From assembly GCF_014905175.1 (NCBI RefSeq), contig NC_057788.1, forward strand, positions 26,878,154 through 26,942,153: DNA of 64,000 nt, written 5' to 3'. The notes under the pieces are model-generated. The model was not told where the DNA came from and made no database searches. It saw nothing but the letters and a program-made list of their open reading frames with translations. This DNA is from Aphidius gifuensis. Taxonomy: Eukaryota; Arthropoda; Insecta; Hymenoptera; Braconidae. The position numbers and the translations under genes are program-made. Positions 11,497 to 26,400 of this stretch are shown in pieces; the stretch's first letter is position 1; each line of letters starts with the position of its first letter.

Positions 11497-14400
11497 ATGC
11501 TTAGTCCAAAAATGCAGAAAACTGGTAAGCAAAATAATTGACATTATGATAAACAATAATTATTAATTTTCCTATTGTTTTTAAATAAGAAAAAAAAAAC
11601 TAAAAATAAATTACGAAATTTTATAGTAAGGGTCAATGATTCGCAAATACTCATGTTGTCTGAGAGGGCCCACTTTGATCATTCTTTGGCCGGTTATTTA
11701 CATAAACGAACTGCCGACTCAGCAAAGTGGCAACTTCGGTGGTTTGTTCTCTATCAGGTAAGCATAAAATTTATTGAAAAAATAATAATGATCAACAAAT
11801 AAAACATCAAAACAAATCATAACTAATTTTATCACAAAAAAAAAAAAATGAATTTGTTTAATTATAATAAAACATCAAAATAAATCATAATTAATTTCAT
11901 CATGAAAACCAAATATATAAGTTAAAAACAAATATAAAATTTATTCTCTGACCTTTATAGTTTTCATTTATATTCATTTTTAATTATCATGGTCTAAAAA
12001 AAAAAAAATAGTCATTTATTCATGGCTGATATTTACGGTAGATATTCACGGTAATATTTCAAATGAATTTTAATAAATATAATTTAATATTTACTTTATT
12101 TTTTGAGATTAATCTCAAAATTGATATTTAATGATATTTTATTATTAAAACAAACACGTTATATTTATTTAAGCATTAAACTTTTTATAATTTAAACAGT
12201 AAAATTGAAATGATTTTAATTTGAAAAATTATTCGAGACTGCGTAAATTGAATTCGTTTTAAATGTATATTTAAAATTTATTTTTCAACTATATTATTGG
12301 TATATTTTTTTTTTATTTTCAGAATTTATTATTTTACTACGAGAGCGAGACATTCTCACGACCAAGTGGCATTGTATTACTGGAGGGCTGCTACTGCGAT
12401 CGACTTATTACAACTCGTGGAAAAGAATCGGAAAAACAGGTATAATATTATCAATACTTTTAAGAATATTAAAAAAATATATTGTGATGAAAAAATCATG
12501 ATATTTTCAGTCAATTCAATACCTTGACCTAATTTAATTGACTCTCGGTCACGTACAGATCACTCCATCCCCAAAACAAAATTGAAAAATGAAAAAAAAA
12601 ATAAAAATCGAGCGAAATGCAATATCAAATAATTCAAATGAAATATCAACAAATATTAAAAATACATAATATACGAAATATAAATAAAAGTAGTTAATAA
12701 TAAAATAATATGAAAATTAAAACAATAACTAGGTCATTTTTCTTGGTAATAACTAAAAAAAAAAAAAAAAAGTATAGTCGTTAAGATACAAAGTTAATTT
12801 TACAATTAATAAAAGAAAAAAAAAAATAATAAAGCTAATTGAGTTTCTATCCGTATATCCACCTGTTACCTCTTTGTTTTTAACCGACATTGTATTCCGG
12901 CTTTTCTACTGGCCCTCCTCCAAGTAGTATAGTCAGTGACTAGTCAGCCCTAGGCAATTTTTAACCAGCCCCAAAGAAAAGTATATTTAACACCAGGGTC
13001 ACGAGGTCATGGAATATCTACGGGCGTTTTCCCCTTGTATATATTAAATACAATATATATATATACAAGTAAATAAAATAATAATATTAAAAAAATATAA
13101 TTCACTTAATTTCAAATAAAAATCAATAAGATATATATTCATTTTTACTTAAATAAAACAAATAAAAATAAATATCATATGAATAATAAAGTTATATTAT
13201 ATGAATATTATTTTTTCGAAATATTAAAATATTATTATTAATATTCAATCAATGGGAAATTTATTTATTTTAATGAGCTTATCAAGATAGAAATAAAAAA
13301 TATTTAGTAAATACTTTTAGGTATTTCAAATGACAATGTTAATAATGGAATTTTTAAAAAATAAATAAACAAAGTAGTTGTGTGTGGCATTTGTCGAAAA
13401 TTTGTTGAACAAAAGCATGCTAGTTATATACGATCGATCAATCGTATGCATACCAAAAGCATTCTACTCTCCAGAATTCTTGAGAATTTCGAAAGGGATC
13501 GAAGGTTAATGCGCATGCATAAAAAAATTTTGTTTCAATAATTTTTTAATTAGTTTAAGAGTTAATATATAAAACTGTTGAATGTATTTCTTTATTAATT
13601 TTTTGAGTAGGCATCTAGATGACCCAGTAAAATTTAAATTTGACCTTTTAAAAAAATCTGTAAATTATAAAAATTGCCAATAATTTTAATGATTTTTTAT
13701 CTTGAAAATAAAAAAAAAAATTTCTGTGTCTGGCTATATAAAGCAAGTAATCCTCTCGTTATGATTAATTTTTTTTTTCAATTTTTTCTTTCCCTTCTTT
13801 TCACTAGGCTTTCTTTATTCATGAATAAGTGGGTCATCTTTATCCCTCTTTTATATGGAAAGAGACAAACACACGTATTTTACTTATTCACCTATTCCTT
13901 CATTTTGAACGAAATTAAAAAATTTTGTTCTGCACGTGGTGACACAATACAGATGACTCACGTATACAAATTTTTTTTTTTATTATTATTTGTTTTACAT
14001 TATCAAGTAAAAAGTTTATCAATGCTGTTATTATATTATTAATATTTTTTGAATAAATATTTTCGTCTTGTTTTGTAGTTTCTTCTTCTTTTTGGGCAAA
14101 AAAAAAAATAATTAAAAGGAAAACATTCATCAGTATGATGAAGAATTATGTACTTTTAAAGTTTATAGTTTGTGCTTTGGCTATGAAATGTTTTTACAAT
14201 ATTTTTAAAAAATATTACATATTACTTCAATAAAGTTAAGAGAATTATTTAATTTAAATTTGTATTCAATATTTTTTTAGTTTGAAAAAAGTTGTTGTAA
14301 ATCAAATGAAGAAAGAAAAATAATTTTTTTTTTTAAATTGCATCTATCGTAGGATGTTAGATAATACGATACAATCATCTATCGTATCATTATGATAAGT

Positions 14401-17400
14401 ATCGTATTCAACAATTATATCGTATTCATATCGAGATATTGATAAAAAATGATGAAATACTAAGATGAAGCTGTATACAATAAAATATATTTATTGGAAA
14501 TATAAAATAAATTTATTTTATATTAAATATTTTTTTAAATTCAATCAGTAAGTAAATGTAAGTTTCATAATAGATTTAATTATATTTATTAAATATATAC
14601 TTGGTTATGATTATTATTTTAGTATACTTGCATCTGGATTTTTAAAAATGTTTTAATGCTGATCAATATATTTTGAGGAAATACAAAGTTTTCAAAAGTA
14701 GAATTGAGAAAATCATCAAAGTGCAAATTTAGGAAGAAAATTTTCAAAAATGTACATATATTGTATATAGTTGTGAATAGTGTTAAAACAGTGCTTTGAA
14801 TTATTTTGTCAACAAATAAAACTCTGAAATGTTGATACAATGATTTTTAAAATATTTTCTTGAATAAAAATATTAATTTCGAAATGAGTTATTGTTTTAC
14901 ATTCAAATTATAAGAATAATTTTTAATGAAATTTCATTAAGTAAATTTAGTTACTTGAATTTATTTTATTTTTTAAATTTATAATTTTAATAAAATTTCA
15001 AATATTATGAAAAATTGTCATAGTGATATGGACGAAATCAAATCTTGATATGTAGTAAATTGACGATACGATATGAAATATCGTATATATATATATATCG
15101 TAATATCTATGATCACTAATCTATCGAAAGAATTTTCATCAAACAGTGGATAGATTTACAGCTAGAACAAGGGATAAATAATAAAAATAAAAAATGCACA
15201 ATATATATAGATAGTAAGCGAGAAAAAGTAGAAGAGTCAAGATAAAAAAAAAAAAAACAAATTGAAAATGAAATAAAATAAAGAAAAAAAAAATGCGAAC
15301 GGCCAGAGGTAAAAGCGCAACAGCAGCAACGATGATAAACGATTTTACAAATGAAAATGTTCTCTTGTTCATCGGGGTCAAGGTATAAAATCCATTTAGA
15401 ATTGTTCTCCAATCGACTGGCCACTTTATAACTTTCAACCAAAATCATTCGTGTGTTGATTCAATCGACGATTTTCAATGTGTATCAAATTTTTTTCTTT
15501 TATATTTTTTTTTCGTTTCTATGCAAAATCATCATGTTCATTCGACATATGAAACTTTTTTACAAGCAGACTAGACACCAATTTTTACCCATCCTCTACT
15601 ACTCTACTCTTTTTTTTTTTTTTACCACTGATAAATACAATTTTAAATAAAATGATTTTTTTTTTCATTTTTTAGAAAAATAAATGGAAAAAAAAAAAGT
15701 GTTGCAATTGATTTGAATTTTATTGAAAAAGTGATGGTAAAAGTATTAAGTTACACAGAAAAATTGCAAGAAAATTTTTATCATAAATTGAAATTTAAGT
15801 TTATGAGTAACGTGAAACTCAAATTTTTTTTTTTTCCCTTTAGCGATGAATTTTTTTTTTTTACTTTTTCATATCCCAAAAGTGCAATTTTGGTATATCA
15901 TTATAATGTATATACATTTATATCTAAATATTTTTTTATTTTTATATGAAATTGAAATTTATAAAAAATATTATTTATCAAAATTTAATTTAATTTATTA
16001 TCAAAGATAAATTAAATTTAAAAATTAACAATATTTTTTATAGATTAAAAAATTTCATGAAATAATAAAAATTATTTTTTTTATAAACCTCAATGTTTGG
16101 TATTTATGTCGGTTTCATTTCTGTTTGATTATCGATTAATGTGTCTATAACAATGTTCAAACGAACGTATTTGTGCTATTGTGAATATTTATACCAACTT
16201 TAAAAACTATAGACAAAGGATGATAGAAATTCATGTATATCTTGTCATGACATAAGTTTGTTTCAAACATCATGCTGATATTCAAGTTTAAATCATTATA
16301 TATTTAATAAAAAATATAAAGTTTAAAGAAAAAACAAATTAAATATAGAATTATTTTAAAAATCTAATTTTTTGTTTTCCTTTATGTCAGCTTGTGTTGT
16401 ATGGAGGAAAGTAATTTCAAATATAATGAATATTGGCTAAATTAAAATATCAAACAACTACTGCAAAACATAATAAATATATTAATTTTTTTTTTTTTTC
16501 ATTGTGATTTTTAAATTTGCAATTAACGAACGCATAATTTTATTGCAGCACTAAAGTAAATGGATATTTAAATTTGTGCATAAACAAACTAGCAATTAAC
16601 CTATGAATTTTTTTTTTTTTTTTTTTTTTTACAACCCTGCATAACTACCCAAACTACCAGTTGATATTATTTATATATCATCCGTTTTTAATAAAAACTT
16701 TTTATTTTTCATTCGAATATTTACTATGAAAAAAAATTTTTTTTAGAGAAATTTTTTACAAATGAATGAAAACTAAATATTAAACAAACGTATATATCAA
16801 ATAACATATGAAAATTTATTTTTATTTTATAAACAAACGTCACGATTTTGTTTGTGGATTGAAAAAAAAAAAAATGATAATAATAATTTTGATATATTAC
16901 GAGGCATTTATGTATATAAAAATAAAATAATTTTTATTAGGGGTGAATAATAATAAAATAATAAATATTATTGTTTCATTTAACAGACATTTGTCAGAAA
17001 AATTTTTCAATTATATTTTTGACACATAAATTAATTAGGCTATATGATAAAATTATTATTTTTATTATTGATTTTATAATTTTAGCTTGAACTTGATTTA
17101 TGAAAAAGTTAAAAATATATATGACGTATTAATTATGCAGAAGCTACATGCAAGTGATGAAATTTATTCAACTGGTAAATTAAATATCAAATGAAATATT
17201 ATTCTCGAGTATTAAATAAAAAATTTATGGTTTTAATTAGAGTTAAACAAGGCTGATTGATATTTTTCATAAATTTATAAAATATTTTCAAATGAATTAT
17301 TTGAAATTAAAATATAGATTTTATTTATTGAACAAATGACACAAATAATTGCTCAGAAATTTAACAAGTCATATAACAAATAATACGTGAATATAATAAA

Positions 17401-20400
17401 ATTGTAACAACAGAAATTATTGAGCTGTTAAAAAAACAAAAGAATCAATTAGATAAATAAAAAAAAAAAAACGTCATATACACGTAAAGACAAGTATGTT
17501 GAATAGATTTGAGGCTTTGAGAAATTAATTAATTACTTTGTCTTAATTAACAAATAATAATTGATATTTCAACGAATAATAAAATTAAAAATAAACAAGC
17601 AGCTATTTTTCAACGAATCACTGTTGATATAACAAAGAAAAAAGTAATTAATAAATTGATGAAAAAAACAAACACAAAGTTCAATAAAAACTTGATGAAA
17701 AATGTAAATTTAAAAAAAAAATAAAAATACTACAAAGGACTTTTTTTTAAAAATAATATTCTGATTTATATTATGATTTTTTATTATCAAGATGTTGATA
17801 TATAAATGTAGATGCGTTTGCAAGTGGATAATCCAAATGATCCAGGTAGATTACTGTATAAAATTCATGTATAGTATATATAGTTCTGTTGATATGAAAA
17901 CCGGATGGTGTTCTGGTTTTGCCATCTGTTGCCTGTATAATATTATACAGTTAAAGTAAACACATTCAAGTAGAAAATTGATGACGGGGGATGAAAAAGT
18001 AATACAAAAAAAAATATTAAACTTGAGAGTAAAAGTGGAAAAGACAAAGAGGAACAGGTGGGGAAAAATATTTCTATATCAGCTATGCCCATTCCAGGGT
18101 CATGAATATTGCGTTGTCTTCTAGTATATCATATATAGTATATCACGTGGCAAACTGAAATATATATACACGCGAGAAAAGAAAGATAAATCGATTTTTT
18201 TTTGAGCTAAAAATAGGCTTACTTGCAGCATATTCCTACTGAAAAGATACCTTCTTAAATATTTTATTTTTTCTTTTTTTTTTTCATCATTCACCTGAGT
18301 ATCTACTACTTCCCTTGGTGATACTCATTTTGGGTCAATATTCATGACCAGTATCAAGTTACTTAATTCGTCCTCAACCTACTTTCAGCTTTTTTTTTTT
18401 CATTTATTTATTTATTAACAACACTGCAGGTACTTAAATTACATTTTTTAAATTTTTTAACATGTTACAATGTGTACTGAGGCATCATCAATAAATAATC
18501 AAAAACGGATACTTTATCTCCGTTCGGATTTCCGAATGATAACAAACATAATTTATTGATCTTGTTCGTCATTTAAATTTGTCAATTTTAACATGTAAAT
18601 TTATAACATATTGATTATGTTTAAAGCTCGACTATTTATAGTCCTTTTATGAGGATGCTTATAATCAGAACTTTGTTAGTCAAATAGTAATATATTAAAT
18701 TCAAAAACTACACGTAAATTTTTTATATTAATTTTTCGCTTCATGGAATATTAGTAAGTGCATTTTATACAGTTGGAAAAACAAATATTTTCAAAGGTTT
18801 ATTTATAGTATGAAAAGTAAAACGGAAATTTTATTAAAATAAAAAAAAAATTAAAATGTACTTTCAGGTTTTTTTTTCGGTCTTCTTTTTGTGTGTGCTA
18901 CTGTTACGTTATAGTGATGTTTGTTGATGTATATTTTTTTTTATTTTTTTCAAACATTTGCGATTTTATACACAGTCCTTTTCAAAACCAAAGGATTTAG
19001 ACGCTTCACATGAACAATTTTTATCCTTCACGACCATTTGCCATATATATTTATCCCGGTTTGATATACACCCTCATCTCTCGATTTTTATTTATCATAT
19101 TTTTTTTTTTTTGCTCCGAAATATATAAATAAAAATTCTAGAATATAAATATTTCTATATAAATTTTTTTCTATTTCATCATAGACAAAGTTAACTGATG
19201 ATTTTGAAAATTGATCAATTTAAATTCAACTTATTTTTAAACGAAACAATTTTATTAGATATCAAATAAAAATTTTATCATCACACGTGTACCTTTTTTG
19301 TTTTTTATCTCAAAAAAATACAGGATTATAAAAAAATATATTAACGACTAATAAAGTAAAAAAAAATAAATAAACAGATGCACAATTTTATAAATGAAAA
19401 TTTTTTTTTCGTTAAGCAGTAATTTTGATAAAAGGTTTTTTATGTACGTCTTATAATTTTAACGTAATTATTTTCGAATAAATACCAAAAAAAAAAAAAT
19501 AATATTCCGTGAAATAATAGACAATTTTTATATTCAATAATTATTACGTAAAAAAGCTGAGAAAAAAAAAAAAGTATATGACAAACTTGCGTACACGGAA
19601 GTGTAAATTAAATGACAACAAAACTTTCTTATGAAATATAAACAAAAAAAATTAATTAACTACTCAAAGATTTAACAAAAAAATATATATATTGTTTATT
19701 CACGTATTTTTTTATTATTTTTATTGACAAAAAAAATTATGATGATGATCGAGGCAATGAGATTTGAGGGATTGTACACGTGCGATGAATAGGCCTATGC
19801 AGAGAAAAGGTTCAAATGATATTTATGGTGACCTTGGCCCTTTAACCCAAAGCCCATGTCTTCGTGTATTATAAAAGGACAAAGATATGCTCAATTTGTT
19901 ACTCATACATGTTTCGTATCTTTATCATATTTTTATCCCTGCTTGATGCAAAAAAATAAAACAATATAAGGAAAAGAAAAATATATTTTCCCTCTCAGTT
20001 AAACACTGTCAAGGTAAATTAAACCCTCATGTGTAAACATCACAGCTGATTTTCATCCAACTAGTTTTTTCTTCTACTTATTTTTTTAACAGAAAATGAA
20101 ATATTATAAAATTAATTTTTATAATAATAATAAATGAGTTATTATTACTACTATCAATCAATTGCAATACTCATTTATAAATAATTATTTATAAAATTTA
20201 ATAAATAAAAAAAAAAACTTTCAAGTAGCTGTATTCGTATTTATTTTTTTTATTTTCGTAAAATTTTAAAACAAAAGATATAATACTTAAAGACGCAATA
20301 ATAAACTTGTTTAAAAGTATTAAGAAAATAAAATTTATTCAAGTTTTAAGTATGATGAAAAATAAGACGTCCAAAGGATCAAGTTTTCATCGTTTTATTT

Positions 20401-23400
20401 ATACTTGACTAAAAAAAAAAAAAGGATCAAACTTCCGGCCAATTTCTTGCTCGTCATTGGAATTTATTTTTTTCACTTTTACTTGTACATTATTTTTCGA
20501 TAGAAAAAAAAAAAAAAAAAGTTTAATCTTCAACACAGCGGAAACAGCACGAAAAGTTGTAAAAATAAAAAAAAAAAAAATTAATTAACATTTGTTTGAA
20601 TAACTTTACTCATATTATTATTTTTTTTTCAATGAAAATTTGACCATGAAAATAAACTTAGTGCCAATCCAATTTTCGAGATAACATTTATTTTATGATT
20701 TTTAATAGAGATATTTAATTTTGTATGGGAATTTTGTCTATTGATTAATCAACCGTGTTAAAAACAATGGACAATATTTTAAAATTCAATTATAAAATTA
20801 ACAAACATATCTCGTACGTACCGTTTTCATGTAAATCCTTGATAATAATCATCCATCTTGTTTTCACATTCCGCAAAAACAAAAAAAAAAAAAAAATCAC
20901 TCACACATAACACGCACAACAGCCGCGCACAATAAAAAAAAAACAATATAATATTTTTTTATTCACTTAAAAAACAAAGAAAATGTTTTTTTTTTTTATT
21001 CACGAATTAAGTGAGCATGCTGATATATTTTCTTAAAAAAAAAATTAATTACACTTTTCCCCTCGGGAATAATAAATGAATCTGACAAAAGTAAAAAAAT
21101 ACTCACGGCAAAATAACGCGACATTTTTTTTTCGGAGCAAAAAAAAAAAAATCATGAACAAATATTAAAAGCGACAGTTCTTTTGAGATTTATAAAATAA
21201 TTTGATGTCTAAATAGCCACGGTAGTAATTATAAATTAAAAATTGAAAATAATTAAACAAAATAACACTCGGAGTAATTTAATTGTTGACTAATTACGTG
21301 ATACTGATCAATGATGACGCACTTATGACGAACGGCAAACAACTGAAATGGCGTCATGTGCTACGTCATTCTCCCTGATTCTCCCCGGGACCCAAAATAA
21401 TCGGATTTTCATGTAGCGACTCAAGCGCCGCTGTTTGAGAACTAATTAACAGCTGGACATCATGATCATTGTTTGTTTATTTTTTTTTAACATGTCAAGA
21501 TGTTATTTTTGCAAGCATCAAGTATATCAACAAATTATTTATTAATAATCATTTAAATTATATTGAATTATTTATTATTTTTTATATTATTCAAAAGATT
21601 ATGAGGTAAAAATAAAATATAGCTATGACAGATGACACTATTCAGTTTAATATTATTTTTTATATTTATTTTTCAGAATTTATTCATATTGAGAGATGAA
21701 AATTGAAGTTGAAATTTTTATTTGGTCACGTATATATATAAACATAATAAAATATGAAATTATTATGTAGCTATTGAATTGGCTACTTTTATAAAGTTGG
21801 TTAAGTATCATATGATGCATCAAAAGTACCATCTCATCATCAAGTACACTCAGCTCTTTTCATTTTATCATTGAGGCTAAAAGCATGCATATAATGAGTA
21901 CCCTAAACAAAAAAAAAAAGTACATAATAAAATAAAAAATAAATACAACTTGGATGCTTAAAATATTATTCATAAATTTTAATCCTTCAAGAAAACTAGA
22001 ACAAAAAAAAAAAATACACCATTTACGTAACAACAATCACATTTAATGGTTCATGTTGTTTTATTTTTTTGCTTTTATTATTATTACAATTTTTTTTGAT
22101 TCAACATGGTGTATATAAATTAAATGTAGTGATAAAAATAAAATAATTTTCTTTATTTAAATTTATCTTGACAACAATTAACAATGAAAATATAATAATT
22201 ATATTTTTTTTCTTTTGTTTTAGCATTGTTTTGCAATATCATACAGACGTGAAAATCAACGACAATACGAGCTTAAAGCAACGACAGAGTCAGATTGCAA
22301 AACCTGGATAGAAGCCATACGAGAAGCTAGGTGAGTTTCTCAATTACTTAATTAAACATCATATAAAAAATTCTTTAAATTCTCTGTATCCTTTTGAGAG
22401 ACATAACATCAAACATCTTTGACCACACACAACTTGAAACACCAACACATCAAAGTAATTATTTCACCATGAATCATTTTCATATTTAATTAAAATTTCA
22501 TTTTATTAATAAATCATTAAATATTCTATTTTAATTATTTTTAAAAAATTATAAATTCTAATTTTTTAAAAGTACCTTTTAAATTTATTACAATATTAAA
22601 TCAAAAAAAAAAAAAAAAAAAAACTAACAAACTCTTCAGGCAACTATAAATTTGTATATTTTTACATGAAAATTTCGATCGATATTAGCTGGTGTTAAAT
22701 TAAACTCCGGTAAAATGACAATACACTTTTTTTTTTCCTATTTTTTTTTTTATGTATATATAAATATCGTGACTAGTTGTTGTACTATTATTATTACTAT
22801 TTTTGTTTATTTTATAATGTCGAGTTTTTAATATTTTTATTATTATTTTTTCATATGAAAAAAAAACCTCAGACTGGTTCCTAGTAGTTTCGTTCATCAT
22901 ATGCATATTTAATGAGACTGAGTAGTTGCCCTGGAGACTGTTCAAACGTCCAGGTTATTCTCAACTAATATTTAATGACAATGTACACAGAAACAAGGTT
23001 CAATCAATCACCAATAGTGTTGATTTATACATATACTGATACATCATTTATATATATCCTTATATACAAGAGAAAGGATCAAATTTAATAATAATGATAT
23101 TGTAAGGATGAAGATAACAACAGCAACTTGAGCATTTAGCGAGAATAATGATGATGTGATTTATCTAATAATAATTATCTGATATTTCAAGTTAAATGTT
23201 TAATTAATCAATAATAATTCAATGTCATAATAATATTGTTTTTATTAACATATCAAAGTTTATTTGATTTAATAATTATCATAATTGTTAATTAGTTTTA
23301 TTCATTATAGTGTATAAATTTATATGTCAATAATATTTTACTCCCACTCGAGTCATCTTGACCTGTATTGTTCATACCAATTTCATATTAAATAATATTT

Positions 23401-26400
23401 CTATTATATGTACAAATCAAATAATGCATCACCAAACATATTTTAACGTATAAACAATTATTCACTTGACTAATTTATCTCTATTATTGATATCTTTGTA
23501 TTTTATTTTTTTTTAGTTTCAACAAATTATTGTTACAAAAAGAAGAATTAGAACAAAAACATTTACATCTTTTGCAAATTGTTGAGAGTGAAAAAACAGC
23601 AAAATGGCAATATACACAACAATGTGAAGAACTTGCATCAGAAATAAAAAAATTACGAGCTGAGGTATGTTAATTTTCTTTTTTTTATAAATGTTAAATG
23701 GTTAAAACAAAAAAATACAAGTTTTTATATTAAAAGTTTTATTAAATTTGATAGTATAAATTTAATTAAGTGTATAAATAAAATTTATAAATACTTTAAA
23801 AGTATGTTTAAAATATTTTAATAGTTATAATAATACATGTGGTTGGTTTTATTTTTGTTTCAAGTTATGTACTTTAAAAAGAGAATTACGACCGAGCTCA
23901 GTTGCTCTTGCAGCTTATGGTGAACAGGGTGGAATACAACGTAACATGTCACCGTGTATTGGATATGTTGGTGGTATTGGAATTGGACAGTCAATCAATT
24001 CTGGTATACATGGATCCAATGTACATGTTGGTGGTATTGGAGCTGGATTAAGAGGCATAGCAGAGGGCTCAACTGATATTGAAAAAATAAAAAAGGTTCA
24101 GAGTTTTTTTCGTGGTTGGCTTTGTCGACGTAGATGGAAGCAAATTGTTGAACAATATATTAAAAGTCCACATGCTGAAAGTATGCGTATGCGTAACAGG
24201 TAAATTATTTTTTTATTTATTTATTCAAAAATATGTTTTACCAAGTTAATTAATACATTTTCATTCTTAAATTTTATGTTATTTTCATTTGTCTTAAGAA
24301 TTGTTTAATTAATTTGTTTTGAATGTTGATTTTCTAGTACTTTGTATAAAGTTGGTAAACTTATGAAACTACGTAAATCCATTTGTTAGTTTGTCATGAT
24401 CAAATTTGCTTCCTCACATATTCTTGTCTTATCATAAAATTATAATCTCAGTTTTAACGTCAGATATTATTTAAACTTACTAAACTTTGATAATTCATAC
24501 GAAATTCAAGGACATACTTATTGAATGAATTTATAATTAATATATTATAATAGTTATCAATGATAATTTGATGATTATATATTTTTTTATTTTTAGTTTG
24601 GTTTTTCAAATGGTAGAAGCTGAAGAAGAATATACAGAACAAATGGGTACTCTTGTTAGTTGTTTTTTGAGACCATTTAAAATGGCAGCAAGTTCTAAAA
24701 AACCACCTTGCAGTCATGAAGATGTGAATAGTATTTTTTTAAATAGTGAAACTGTATTATTTCTTCATCAAATATTTTTAAAAGGTCTCACATCACGAAT
24801 GGAAAGTTGGCCAACTCTTGTACTTGGTAAGTTTTCATTTCTTTTTTTATTGATATTTTTGATTCATCTATTTTTAAGTTTATTTAATTTCAGTTATATT
24901 AAAAAAATAAAAAAAAAATATATATAATAAACTTTATTGAATTATATTTAAGTATAATAATAATAATTTTATTAAAAACTTTTTCATACTTACAGGTGAT
25001 TTATTTGACATGCTATTGCCAATGCTATCAATTTATCAAGAATACGTGAGAAATCATCATTATAGTTTGCAAGTATTGACTGAATGTAAACAGTCATCGT
25101 CGTCATTTGCTGCACTTTTATCACGTTTGGAAAACAAAACAACATGCCAAGGGAGATCCCTCGAGACTTTCCTCACTTATCCTATGCATCAAGTAAGTTT
25201 TTTTCTTTTTTTTTATAATCTAACTTATATGACTGTGACCTGAGGCACTAAGAAATTTATCCTATCAACTCATCACTCGTCTCGTTTAACTACTCTTGAC
25301 TATACGATTTCAAACTTTTCTTAAAGTTTATTTTTTTATCGTTAATTTGTCTTTCAACAATGGTATTTTTTTAATTCTATTTAAACTGTAATTTTCCAGT
25401 GAAATAATATGTTTTTTAAATTAAAAAAAAAACATTATTTTTCATTCAATTATTTATTCAAACAAATGAAATTAATATAAACACTATATTGTTTGTATTT
25501 TTATTTGAAGAAATTTTAATGTTGTCTACTTATTTTTGTATAAAAATCAAATCTCATAATAATGATAAAAATAAAATATTAAAAGAATAAAGAGTTATAA
25601 CTCTTTGCATTTTATACCAATGGTTGTATTTTTTATTATGCTGAATTTTTATTTGCATTATTCAAAAGGATTTTACAGTTGACAAGAATATCTTGAACTC
25701 CACGAAAATCTTATTTAATATTAAGTCATACGGAAAAATAAGTTTTCAAGAACTCGTGATCCTAGCTGTACTAAATAACTTTTTTTTATTTTTATTTATA
25801 TATTTATTTATGAAAAATAAGAGTTTTTTTTCGAGTAATTTTTCATAAATATGCATCACTAAATTTTTCATTTTCTCATTTCTCATTTAAATATATATTT
25901 TTATATTTTTTCAGGTACCAAGGTATATAATAACACTGCATGAAGTTTTGGCGCATACACCACATGATCACGTAGAGCGTAAAAGTCTACAAAATGCCAG
26001 ACAACAATTGGAAGATCTTTCCCGGCAAATGCACGATGAGGTCAGAATTTTATTTAAAAAAAAAAACAACAGAATATTAATTTAAAAAAAAAAAAACAAT
26101 AATAAAAAAATACATATAATATTTTTTAGGTCAGTGAAACGGAAAATTTACGAAAAAATTTGGCTTTAGAAAGAATGATTGTCGAAGGATGTGATATACT
26201 ATTGGATGTTAATCAAGTTTTTGTCAGACAAGGTGAGAGAAAAAACTAAATTGAATTTTAAAAAAATTTTCTTTATCAAATAATGGAAAATACATTTGAT
26301 TATTATCAACAATTGAGAGAAAATACGTGATAAACCGTCGGTAAAGACTCGACAGAGATTTGTTAAAGCTTCTCAATTATTATTTCGAATGTACAAAAGC

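Larger units (their letters stand above)
12440..22223. other. RasGRF intron 3 (9.8 kb)
   Basis: A very long intron inside the first PH domain coding region, AT-rich with many poly-T and poly-A runs. It contains a hAT-type MITE (14350-15118) and several GC-richer islands (about 12850-13040, 17880-18170, 19740-19900 and 21290-21470) that stand out as candidate regulatory DNA. The open frames between 13.6 and 15.9 kb are low-complexity or lie within the MITE, and I do not call them genes. Confidence 0.7.

Noticed and set aside
15116..15448. Two overlapping minus-strand frames of about 100 codons
   Set aside because: Their C-terminal halves are poly-Phe from homopolymer runs; no motif or splice support, though the first 50 codons are slightly more complex.
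13674..15949. Several open frames of 60-120 codons on both strands
   Set aside because: Low-complexity Phe/Ile/Lys sequence from AT-rich DNA, partly inside the MITE; no splice context or family motifs.
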